From: Terfezia claveryi | Taxonomy: Eukaryota > Ascomycota > Pezizomycetes > Pezizales > Pezizaceae | DNA: 64,000 nt | NCBI GenBank assembly: GCA_015179025.1 | Contig: WHUX01000082.1 | Span: 124,001-188,000, forward strand | Direction of reading: 5' to 3' | In this document: positions 1 to 8,998 of the stretch, piece by piece | How the letters are laid out: each line of letters starts with the position of its first letter | Position numbering within the stretch: position 1 is the stretch's first letter | Notes under the pieces: generated by a model | Seen by the model: the letters and a program-made list of their open reading frames with translations, nothing else | What the model was told of the DNA's origin: nothing | The model's database searches: none | Program-made: the position numbers and the translations under genes

Positions 1-711
1 TTTCTCAGTAGCAAGGCTTCAGTCAGGCTGTTGCTTCCAGAAATACCCTATAAAAATTATTAGTAAGTTTATTTATTCTTATTGTAAAGACCTAAAATGT
101 ACCTGTTTTATCCATATTATAAATATCTTCATACTCATAAGATGCTAAAGTCTTCGCAATCTCAGGTCATTGTTGTTCAATTGCATTCATATCTGCACTC
201 CCAGACTCACCATGCCATTTATACTCTTTAATCCCATGCCTTTCTTTAAATCTACTAAGCCATCCATTGGAAAACTTCAATTGAGGAACTTTATGGTTTG
301 GATATAACAGAGTATATAATTTCCTTGCTTTTTCTCGAAGAAGCTCTCCACCAATAGGTCCATCATGTTCATGTTGTAAGAACCACTCTAATAATGCAGA
401 TTCAAACTCAGGATGTAGGACTTCTCACTTGCGCTTAGTTGATTTGTGTGTTGTCTCTGCTGCAAGAAGCAAATCTGGATCTTCATTAAATTTTCGGAGG
501 ATGCATGAAACTGAGCTTTGGTTGATAGATCGGTCGAAGGAGCGCTCAAACCTATTATTAATTTAGCATCTCATTCCATAACTTTGTAGGCTTCATACCA
601 TTGCGCAAGCTCCTGCTGGTTCAAGAATTTGTTTGCTAAATGGTAGCGATAGAGCTGTGCACGCTCACCATCTGTTGGATCGGAAGTTGGTATATATGGT
701 ACAGATGCCAT
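1..711 (-). pseudogene. Fot1/pogo-type transposase, N-terminal half, broken
   Basis: The minus strand reads from an ATG at 711 through a CENP-B/Tc5-type DNA-binding region (motif FSNGWLSRFKERHGIKEYKW) to the first catalytic Asp (YNMDKTGYFW), the order seen in Fot1/Tigger DDE transposases. A 55-nt intron is visible at 48-102 (GTACAT donor, CTTACTAAT branch, TATAG acceptor); splicing it joins MDKTG to YFWKQQPD as in the family. In-frame stops lie at 571-573, 425-427, 167-169 and 19-21, the first replacing a Trp, and a frameshift lies near 535-555. The rest of the gene is beyond the window edge. The family call is from recognised motifs; the copy is clearly dead. Confidence 0.8.
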
Positions 712-1235
712 TGGGCACTGCCTATAGGAAGAGAAGAAAGTAAAAGACAAGATGTGGGACTTCTGCTCTTTAAGCTATAACACTGAATCCGAATACCCGT
801 ATTAGTTGCCGACGTTTTCGGCTGAACTCATACCCTGCTATGCGATCTCGGAGTGCCTGTACACACTAATCTGAATTTTGGGAAGCCGCCAACCAGTATG
901 CATGCAATGTTACAGTTATGCGGTTTTTAGCCCCTTAGCGTGTCATTTTTACTAACAAAAAAACTCGTCAGGAGCTTGCTATGCGTTATCAGAGAATATG
1001 CGCTTAGAGCGGATGCAAAGTCAGAGGTTCGACTGTACTTCTTCTTCTCTTTCTCCCTTCATTATACTCTTTCTCCGCTCATTATCCGCACTTCCTGTAC
1101 TACATCTACAATCAGCACAATGAGCCAAATTTCTGTGTCGGCTGCTCATACTCCGGATGATTTTAGAGCAAGGTTTAGCGGAAGAGGGTATAGAAGAGGA
1201 AATTGACGTCGAAGGCGAAGATGATGATGATTGAT
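712..1235. other. Unassigned, possible transposon flank
   Basis: No convincing gene. The plus strand at 1168-1233 reads an acidic Glu/Asp-rich tail ending in a TGA, which may be the C-terminus of a lost transposon protein. A TIR for the neighbouring pogo relic was not found. Confidence 0.3.
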
Positions 1236-2492
1236 AATAACTAGGTAGCTAGCTAGCAAGTTCGAATATAAGGGGTATTCAAACCTGATTTTTTAATTCA
1301 AAGAAATCGGTCAGAATGTCGTTTATTTAAAAGCCGTTCAGATCGGTTTGAACGGTCTGGGCGCCTTAAAAAGTTAACGAGAATTCCTCGTTAAAATCGT
1401 TAGACATGGCGTTTAAACGACCGTTTAGGGGTGCTTTTAAACGATGCTCGTTATGACGCAAGTTGCCCCGGGTGACGCCAAGTGGGGGTGGGGTGGGTGA
1501 CGCTCAGGTGATGTGACAATCATGTGTTGTCATGTGATGTCGGGTAGGTAGTATCACTTACTGCGTAACGATCGACAACCACGTGACGATCGACACGGGC
1601 TCCCCTGCCACATGCAGTAACATTCTAATATCTCCATCAATATATCCAATATCAATGTAGTAAGAACAATGAATATAGGATAAAAACACTCGAAAAACCC
1701 AAATTTAACATCTCCAACCCACTCCGATCTACCCTGAACCTTCTATAGCACCTAAACCCTCCGTATGACCACCCCTCTAGCATAACCACCTACTCCACAC
1801 CCCCCACGCCGCCCACAACAACTACTCTAGCAGCCATAGGTTCCCCAGAGGTCCACTCTGTAAGCCATATTAGTATAGACTCAAGCTGCTCACTGTATAT
1901 AGAACTAGACGCACTGTAAACTGTATTCTCTATATAACCTATATAACTTTTGCAAGCTAGTATCGTTCTGCCACAAGCCATAGTCATAGTCAACGTGCGC
2001 TCCCTAGAGTCACGTCCATAGTCATAGTCCTACGTCCGCACTCTTGCCGTTACAATAAGCCGGTAAAGCACAGGGTTCGAAGGTTTGCACTAGTCTTATG
2101 CCAAGACCCTCCTGCCAAGACGCAGAGAGTGGGTGCAGCTCTGCTTACCTCACATCAACCCACGTGCGCGTCAGCTGACCGCCAAGATGACGCGAGACAG
2201 CATTTAAAATTGCCGAAAAACGCCCGTTTAAACGACACTAAAACGCCCCAGTTTAAACGGTCGAAAATGGGGGTATTCAAACCTGAAATTATTCTGACCG
2301 ATCAGAAAGTCGTTTAGGTTTTTGAATTAAAAAATCAGGTTTGAATACCCCTATAGTTATGATTGTGTTGGTTGGTGCTCGATATCCAAAAGTCTCGAGA
2401 CTTATGAGACTGTCTCGAGACCACTGACCCTGCCCACGAGACGTCTCGAGACCAGGCCCCGTCTTGTCTCGAGATGTCTCGTGCCCAGGCCT
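1236..2492. mobile_element. Element Y, copy A, split by a DNA transposon
   Basis: The ends 1236-1270 and 2353-2492 match an uninterrupted repeat at 40950-41100. The right half holds several copies of the palindrome GTCTCGAGAC. The left flank is unrelated to the copia sequence on the right and no target duplication is visible for this copy, so a rearrangement probably removed one side. Confidence 0.6.
1271..2352. mobile_element. Non-autonomous TIR transposon, 1082 bp
   Basis: Perfect 32-bp terminal inverted repeats beginning AGGGGTATTCAAACC are flanked by ATA on both sides. The homologous locus near 40984 lacks the insert and has a single ATA, so it is an empty site. Subterminal GTTTAAACG-type motifs recur near both ends. 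A third copy of the terminus starts at 2266 and points inward, so the last 87 bp can fold back on themselves. No transposase is encoded. A 3-bp duplication would suit PIF/Harbinger, but the superfamily is not settled. Confidence 0.8.
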
Positions 2493-3139
2493 AGGTGCAA
2501 TTCCTATAAGATCATCGACATGAGTTCCGAGAATGAAGGAATTATCATGGTTTGTGTAGGTCCCTTCATCTCCAATGCATTGATGGAGTCCTGCAAGTGC
2601 TAGGATCTTCTCTAACGTCTTAAACCACTCATGCCCTGCTTGTTTTAGCCCATACATATAGAGCTTTGTTAAGCTTCCAGTATTCGGTCTCTCCATTTTC
2701 TTTTATGTCCGAAATATAGACATCATGATGTAAAAGAGCCTGCAAGTAGGCGGCTACCACATCCCACTGCCGAATTCTCCATTTTTTGTACATGGCCAGT
2801 ATAAGCAGGATTTTCAATGTTTCGGATCTCATCATTTGTGCGTAGATTTTATCTGAATCATAGTTGATCCCATCCGCCTGCGTAAATCCTCTCCCTACTT
2901 TTCCGGCCTTGTATTTCTCAATACTTCCGTCCAATTTTCGCTTTATTGTATAGACCTGTTCTGGCCTACCCGGGAATCGGCTGATTCGCGAATAGGCCAG
3001 CCCAGTCGCGACTGGGCTGGTTCCCGGGTAGCCAGCCTGCCCACGAATTGGTATTCCTGCATGGGCTGGCCTCCCCAGGAATAGGAATTCCTGCGTGGGC
3101 TGCTCTCAAAAGGAATTGGCTAAATACAAGTGTGGTGGT

Positions 3140-3510
3140 GACTTAATGTAGGCTCACCGGTGGATATGCGTATGCAGGGCAGTTAAGGTAGGCTTGCCAC
3201 ACGTGAGCGGGCTCTGGCCAGCTAGGGTAGGCTTGCCACGTGATACATAAGCCGGTCAGTTAAGGTAGGCTCGCCACAAGATACGTATGCCTGCCACTTA
3301 CGGTAGGCTCGCCACACGTAATACCTGCCAGTTAAATCAGGCTTGCCACTATCAGTAACCAGCTCAGCTGAATATTCGCTGGCAATATAGCACCCGCTCA
3401 ACAGAATATACGTGTATGCAGGCTTGCCACTATCAGTAACTAAGCTCAGCTGAATATTCGCTGGCAATATGGCACCCGCTCAATAGAATATACCTGTACA
3501 CAGGCTTGAA
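3140..3510 (+). repeat. Subterminal tandem repeats of element X
   Basis: About seven degenerate units carry the motif GGTAGGCTTGCCAC, spaced 35-90 bp apart. The last two units are a near-exact direct duplication of about 80 bp (3338 and 3419 onward). Arrays like this near a transposon end often bind transposase; that role is inferred. Confidence 0.6.
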
Positions 3511-3601
3511 CTAATAAAGTATATATATAGTAGGTTATTATGCTTAATCCCCGAGTTATATATTCATTATATACTCGACCATAATATACTCCACTATCAT
3601 C

Positions 3602-4291
3602 ATGGCTACACCAGCATCTATCAATAACCCAGTTGCTCCATTTTTTCAAACTGCTTGGAATGCTTTTGATGAATATCTTACTACCTGTAGTAACCGCTTT
3701 CGTCTATCATATGCAAAATGGCGAGAAATCTGAAGGATTATTCAACACCCAAATTCACCTGCTACCTTTAAAACCAAATGGACAGCAATAAATGAGTATA
3801 TTATAGATTAAGATGGGAAGCTCATAAAAAAGGCTAGTTTAATACAACAAGCTGAAGGAATAGAAAACCGTCAAGTAGTTTCGTAACATAATATGTATGG
3901 TATTATTGTAAATACATATTTGTCATTACTTCATATTACACAACAATGTGTTAGTACACTTCGTGAGGCTGCTCGCCGTACCGCTCTAAGTTTATATCCT
4001 AAAGTATGTCTTCTATATTCTGTATTAATTTTCCACCTAGACTTACATTTATTATAGAATTTCTGCAAGTGCAAGGGCAAATGCCAAACCCGACAATGTA
4101 GCTGTATTAAATCCGATTTGCATTGTAGCAGCCGCTGCCATCCATCACATAGCTGCCTGAACACTCCTATCGACCCAGAGGCACAGTCGCAATCTGACTC
4201 GGAAGTAGAAGCGGAGGTGGAAGTGGAAGCGGAAGTGGAAGATCATGGTGATACTTTATTACTAGGTACAATTCATGTTCGCAAACATTGA
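3602..4291 (+). pseudogene. Element X protein with a Cys-rich zinc tail, broken
   Basis: An ATG at 3602 opens MATPASINNPVAPFFQTAWN, which continues with several in-frame stops and frame changes. The C-terminus (about 4068-4291) reads CKCKGKCQTRQCSC...CSSRCHPSHSC followed by an acidic Glu/Val run and a stop. This CxCx3Cx4CxC pattern resembles the CXC/tesmin-like knuckle that, from memory, follows integrase-like domains in some eukaryotic transposons. The middle is too damaged to confirm an integrase fold. A decayed copy of the same tail lies at 36450-36735. Confidence 0.5.
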
Positions 4292-4612
4292 TGTATTTTA
4301 TTCTACTATTGAGGACAATTCATATTCGTCAGCGCTGATGGCTGATGTATTTTCATCTTGCATGTACCCTCACTAATTTACTACATTTGGTAATCACATT
4401 CCCGGGGAGGCCAACCCATGATCTGGCCTCCGGAGGAATTTCAATTTTGCAATCCGGGCAGGCCAATATTCGTGCGTAGGCCAGAACAGACCCATTTGGT
4501 ATCTACAATCTTGGTCCCTTCTGGGATATCCTCTTTAGCGATTTTCATGAATACACCATATTTTTGCAATTGCTCTCTTTCTTTAGGTCGTGCTTTTGCC
4601 CACTACCTAATG

Positions 4613-5985
4613 TGCTTGTGCAGAGGACCTGGTTTGCGCATCTGTAGGGTGGCCAGAGTCCTTAGTGACAGCATTAATCATGGCTTTTTCTGTAATTTTT
4701 CGTTGTCTCTTGGACTTTTGTTCCCCAAGTTCTTCTATCCATTCTGCAGCACTCTTCCGGTGCCACCCTTGCTGCGGGGTGGAATCTTGAGCTTTTTCGA
4801 GCTCGCTTTCTTGGGGTTTTTCGAGCTCAAGGAGCTGGGGTTGGGACTTCCAAAGTTCTGCTCCCCATGTGAATATGCTGCGTATGCAGCCGGTATATAA
4901 GGCTCTGAGCGCCGTAGGGCTCATTCCTCCGTTCATATTCCCCAGACTAGTTAGAACCTTGAGCATGCTGGCTGCCTTGGATATCCGTTGCTCCACGATG
5001 AGAGGTTACTCGCCACTGTTATACTCAGAGTTTTGCAAAACCTGATCTTCCCTTTAGCATGGAAGTCGAGTCTGGATTCCTTGCTTGGGTCCCATTGGGG
5101 TTCATCCTCTTGTGCCACCTTCTCGAGTACTATGTTAACTCTTTGGACTAGTTTGTTGTGACTCCTGGTGCTGAGTCCGCTTGTGACAAGGGGGTTGACA
5201 TCGTCGACATATGAGAACAGCTGGATGAGTACTGGCTCCCTTGAAAGTGTAATCGAGGTACCCTCAGTTGTTGATGTTGTACTCCAACGACTTTTCGACC
5301 TTGTTAAACGGGACTCCTGGCCGTATGCGCTCAAATCTCTATTCAGGGTATGGTCTAATTCCCTTGATGCTCTGTTGAGGGTGTGACTTATATAAATTAA
5401 CCATAGAACTGGGGAAAGTGGGCTACCCTGGGGCGCCCCTTGGTCCATCCGTCCTTGTCCTCGTATAGAGCTATCCCATAGGGCAGGTGCGTGGTTGTAA
5501 GAATTGGCTGATAAATTGGACCAGTCTGCGTGATATGCCTGCCTCATAGAGGATCCGAATTAACCTGTCCGTCCGGACATTGTTGAAGGCAGAGACTATG
5601 TCCTTTCCAAGCAGCGTCGCCTTCCTTCCTTCTTGCAATGCCTTTTCCGCTGTTGAGACCGTAAGCATCATTGCATCTATTGTTGATCCGCCCTTTCGTG
5701 AACCATATTGTAGTGGGTGGAATAGTCTGACCTGACCTTGGAGCTCGTCTGCTATCAGCTTCTCTGGCAGTTTGCCGGCTGTGTTGGATAGGATGATTGG
5801 CCTCCATCCTTTGACCTGGGAGTGGTCTTTGCCCGGTTAGGGTATCATCACCATGGATAGATCCCTCCATGTGCCAGGGGGGAATACGCCACCTTCTGAT
5901 ACTCTAGCTAGGTCGTTGATGAAGGCTATGCCGAGCTGGGTGTCTTTGATGAGCTTGATGAGGCGATATGATATAAGGTCGGTTA
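4613..5985 (-). pseudogene. Tad-like LINE reverse transcriptase fragment
   Basis: The minus strand gives the RT core of a fungal LINE: SYRLIKLIKDTQLGIAFIND, RDLSMVMIP, QYGSRKGGSTIDAMM and the catalytic FSYVDDVNPLV (YVDD at about 5201-5212), ending with ALRALYTGCIRSIFTWGAEL. At least two frame changes and one stop break it. It is the same family as the RT at 14850-15840, whose YVDD has become YIND. It abuts a copia relic at 4613 and a different part of a LINE at 5985. Confidence 0.75.
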
Positions 5986-6180
5986 TTCGAAGGTGATGTG
6001 TTGTGCGTCCTCCACCTGTCCACACACGCAAGCCGTTGAGTCCGCTTTGCCGAAGCAGCGCAGCCAGCTTTTCTGAGTCCTCGATTCCGTCCGCATCCAC
6101 GTGTACTTGGCAGAGATAGTCTGAGGCAGAGAGTGCCTGCGACCCCATTCACACCTCCATACCCTGAAACCCGCCTTGGC
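5986..6180 (-). pseudogene. LINE C-terminal zinc-knuckle fragment
   Basis: The minus strand encodes ISAKYTWMRTESRTQKSWLR...CVCGQVEDAQHITFE, the post-RNase-H tail of a Tad-like LINE (compare QKSWLHHIGK...CGHPSETGDYIVFDC at 17290-17395). It stops abruptly and is followed on the same strand by RT sequence, which in an intact element would precede it. The junction therefore reflects a rearrangement or two LINE copies placed tail to head. Confidence 0.65.
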
Positions 6181-6236
6181 ATGCCTGTGTGTAACTGTGA
6201 CTGTCGCATGTGACTGTGATTTGTTGCGGTGTAATC

Positions 6237-6767
6237 CTACCGCCAACGCACTCCCACCCAGGCCGACGTACCCCACCTATCTTGAAGTTTGCTCTCTTTC
6301 CACTGACAAAACATCAACCCCACATCTTCAGACACATTATACCAAACTTCAACCCCCGAGTCAATAGAACCACTCAAGTCTCCCATTAATTCACATCCAC
6401 GATTGAAAATGAAAGTAACCTCGATATCTACCAGAGTGAGCCCTCCAAATCTTGAAGTTTGCTCTCTTTCCACGACACCCTCAAACACCTTCTGACAAAA
6501 CCTCAACCCCACATCTTCAGACACATCATACCAAACTTCAACCCCCGAGTCTATAGAACCACCACCACTTCTCAAGTTTGCCATTAATTGACATCCACGA
6601 TTCACAATGAAAGTAACCTCGATATATACCAGAGTGAGCACTTTAAGGCAGCTTATCGGAAGGAAAGGACCTGCCACGCAAAACCACAAAGGCTTGGTGG
6701 TCACTGCAAACGAGGAGGATATGTCTTCCAACGACATATCAGAGACTGATTCGGACTCGGATACCAC
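6237..6767 (-). CDS. Hypothetical ORF with two internal repeats
   Basis: An open frame of 176 codons contains two repeats of about 60 residues. Each runs IEVTFI..NRGC, then SIDSGVEVWY.VSEDVGL.FCQ, and the two differ by substitutions and a short indel. I do not recognise the sequence. The frame stays open because the underlying DNA is a tandem duplication (6281-6638), so coding is uncertain. The opposite strand carries a Ser/Asp/Glu-rich ORF at 6720-7120 with frame breaks, which competes for the right end. Confidence 0.25.
   Translation of the reverse strand: MVSESESVSDMSLEDISSSFAVTTKPLWFCVAGPFLPISCLKVLTLVYIEVTFIVNRGCQLMANLRSGGGSIDSGVEVWYDVSEDVGLRFCQKVFEGVVEREQTSRFGGLTLVDIEVTFIFNRGCELMGDLSGSIDSGVEVWYNVSEDVGLMFCQWKESKLQDRWGTSAWVGVRWR
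6281..6638 (+). repeat. Two-copy tandem repeat, about 170-188 bp units
   Basis: Unit 1 (6281-6450) and unit 2 (6451-6638) both begin CTTGAAGTTTGCTCTCTTTC and both contain ACCCCACATCTTCAGACAC. Unit 2 has small insertions. Confidence 0.85.
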
Positions 6768-7159
6768 TGTAGAACGAGGGAGATCCCAAAAACGCCAGCG
6801 GAGAATACTTCAGCTCACCAAGCACCAATTTTTCACGATTGGCAGAGCAGAAATTCTTCAGGCGAGGAAGCAGACGCCATTTCAGGCAAAGAGGAACCCT
6901 CCTCAGATGAGGAAGCGGGCGAAACAGAGGCTGCTTCGGACGAAGCAGGAGACGAGCCAGGCGAGGCAGATGGCGAATCACAAGCCATTTCGAGCCTAGC
7001 TCTTCAGACGAGGAAGAAGACCAAGCAACTGCCGGTTCAGGCGAAGGTCGAAAGACCATAGAGCATGGAAACACACCGAGAGTCAGCTCCAGCGAGGGTC
7101 GAAATTCAATAGAATGTGGAGACATTCTCAGAATGAAGTCGAAGACAATAGAATATGAA

Positions 7160-7890
7160 TGTTAGAATATTGCATGTCATTCCGCCCATACCTAGATGTA
7201 TCGGATGATTCACATGCACTTTACATTAGGTGATACATGTTAGAATGACATACATTCCGCCCATGCCTTGCTACCTATACCATATGTAGTCGTCAGCGGC
7301 TTGCACATCATATTGCGTACTCACACCTTGCTCGCACTCATATCGTTGCTTCATGCCTAGCTATACGGTTTGCAACGGACATGTGCTTCTCCTTCTTCAT
7401 GCTTTAGATGTACGCTCATACATGTATATATATCTCGTTCATGTTCCTACTTGTTCGTGAGATGAATAGAAGCAATCACTTCACTCAATACAATACATGC
7501 ACTCACTGTGTATGCGAACATCTTCTTCTCTTCATATTCCTCTCTCCAGTGACCAACTCGCTCTGTTCGTACCTACCTTCAGTGGACACTTGGATCTCTC
7601 CGCTCGCCTGTTGCTATTCCTATTCCTATAGGTCATATCTATAATACACATGTGAATCATTCGACGTTCCATATGGACTCAACAGTATGCATGTGAGCGT
7701 CCATACGTGTATATATAGCTTGTTTATTTCCCACTTTACTGTGGTTTGCATCGATCACAGCAGTGCTATATAGGGCTATCTATTGCTTCGTCTCTTCACA
7801 GTGCAATCGGCTACTCACATTGATTCGTTCCCTTCCTTCACAGGACTCACGGCTCCCCTCGCATATTCTTATAATGGAGACCCCCTGGAG
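7160..7890 (+). mobile_element. LTR of family A, split by a second LTR
   Basis: It begins TGTTAGAATATTGC and contains ATTCCGCCCATACC, then resumes at 7649 with a TATA-like GTATATATAGCTTG and a CTATCTATTGCTTC block. Both blocks are shared with the LTR at 62663-63045. The right end is approximate. Its own target duplication was not found. Confidence 0.55.
7238..7643 (+). mobile_element. Solo LTR of family B, 406 bp
   Basis: It starts TGTTAGAATGACAT and ends CATATCTATA, flanked by ATACA on both sides (7233-7237 and 7644-7648). It is related to the LTRs at 12510-13086 and 24242-24698 (shared CATTCCGCCCATGCCTTG and GGATCTCTCCGCT). The 3' terminus is TA, not CA. Confidence 0.75.
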
Positions 7891-8169
7891 CCTAGACGGC
7901 CTGAATTGCCCGGTTATGTTCATGAGATCTCGATAGCAGACGATGTGTTCTGACCCATACAGCAATGCGGCACACCCAGCAATGGGCCGCTATAGCTGGG
8001 TGGTCCGACACATACACCAATGGGCCCAGCCCATTCACCTTTCTCACGCTAATCCACCGTTGCTTTACCCCCCTACCCTGGAGAGTTGAACATAATTTTC
8101 TATTCGTGAAGGAGGCGAGGTACACGTCATACCGCTCATTGGCAAACCGGGTGTGATTTTGGTTGGACT
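7891..8169. other. Unassigned spacer
   Basis: Overlapping short ORFs occur on both strands and none looks coding. It is the left flank of the LINE target site. Confidence 0.4.
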
Positions 8170-8181
8170 GTGCCCATTTAA
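8170..8181 (+). repeat. Left target-site duplication of the LINE
   Basis: GTGCCCATTTAA recurs exactly at 17898-17909, directly after the LINE poly-A run. Confidence 0.8.
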
Positions 8182-8998
8182 CAGTCTTGCCCTTGTCCCT
8201 TGCCCCTTGTTCACTGCCTTGCCTGCCATCCCGTTACAAAGGCATTACCACAACTGCATGGGAAAGAAGAGACAACGAAAGGATTCGGGGTTGTGACAAC
8301 CCCAGGCTCAAAAGGCATTACCACATCTTCCTTGTGGGTTCGAAAGCTTTATAGGCTGTTCCCTTCTCTGCACCGTCCTACCAGTTACTCCGCAACACAC
8401 TCAAGTTCAACACCACACAAAAGTGCGGATTCGTCCATATCTGTGCACACACAAGGCCCCCGGGCACCAAAACAAGTCCATCAGATAGAGCCAGAGGCCG
8501 AGCATACAATATCCCAACTTCACATTCCCAAGTCCACATCTTCATACTTTCCCCCGTCTTTCTAGTTCTGAAAACTCACGACATTTTGCAATTCTTCTGG
8601 CCCACACTGTATCGTGTGTTCGCCACGTAGACAGCAGGGTCTATTGATCACATCACCAGGAGCCAATCAGCAAAAAGATAACTCCCACACCGAGCGCGGT
8701 CCAATAACAACTTGAAACCATACCACGCTAGCGTGGTATAGTTTAGGCACGTCCTATTACCCTAGCGCCACACGTCACCCACGGCCACAGTGCCACACTG
8801 TCACGTGTCAGACACAATCATAGCGCCTGACGCGCACACACGTCACGGGACACCTCAACCATGAGCCCAAGACGCATGTATCCGGTCTCCCCAGGCTGGA
8901 GGGATAGCGGACGCCTGGTCGTTATCATAGGGGGCGTAGCTTACAGGACTCTAAACAGCTTTAATGCGTTTAGGGCAATAAAGGTTACACCAGAACTA

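Larger units (their letters stand above)
2956..4489 (+). mobile_element. Element X: DNA transposon with a Cys-rich protein gene
   Basis: The ends are inverted (CTGTTCTGGCCTAC at 2956 and its complement ending at 4489). They interrupt a copia RT frame and leave AC (or GAC) duplicated. The left 550 bp holds tandem subterminal repeats and the right part holds one decayed gene. Decayed relatives lie at 35450-36740 and as a short piece at 19619-19700. The cut-and-paste class is an inference from the TIRs; the superfamily is not certain. Confidence 0.65.
2493..4612 (-). pseudogene. Ty1/copia reverse transcriptase fragment, split by element X
   Basis: Read on the minus strand, 4612-4490 gives QLQKYGVFMKIAKED...IVDTKWV and 2955-2493 continues with YTIKRKLDGSIEKYKA, the N-terminal part of copia RT, then FTQADGINY and the catalytic HVDDLIGIAP. 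The reading is continuous across the 2956-4489 insertion, which shows that a copia copy was the target. Only RT remains; no LTR, gag or integrase belongs to it. GTAGGRGF-type substitutions and missing flanks mark it as a relic. Confidence 0.8.

Noticed and set aside
940..1206. 88-codon ORF on the plus strand
   Set aside because: Low complexity, no domain, and it overlaps the flank of a transposon relic.
1236..1270. Helitron 3' end (GCTAGCTAGC palindrome and CTAG)
   Set aside because: The whole-copy comparison with 40950-41100 shows an 8-bp target duplication, which Helitrons do not make.
4418..4900. 160-codon plus-strand ORF
   Set aside because: It is antisense to clear copia and LINE RT coding on the minus strand.
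8200..8565. 121-codon ORF at the LINE 5' end
   Set aside because: It lies in the leader of the LINE, with no domain and no relation to the frame of ORF1.
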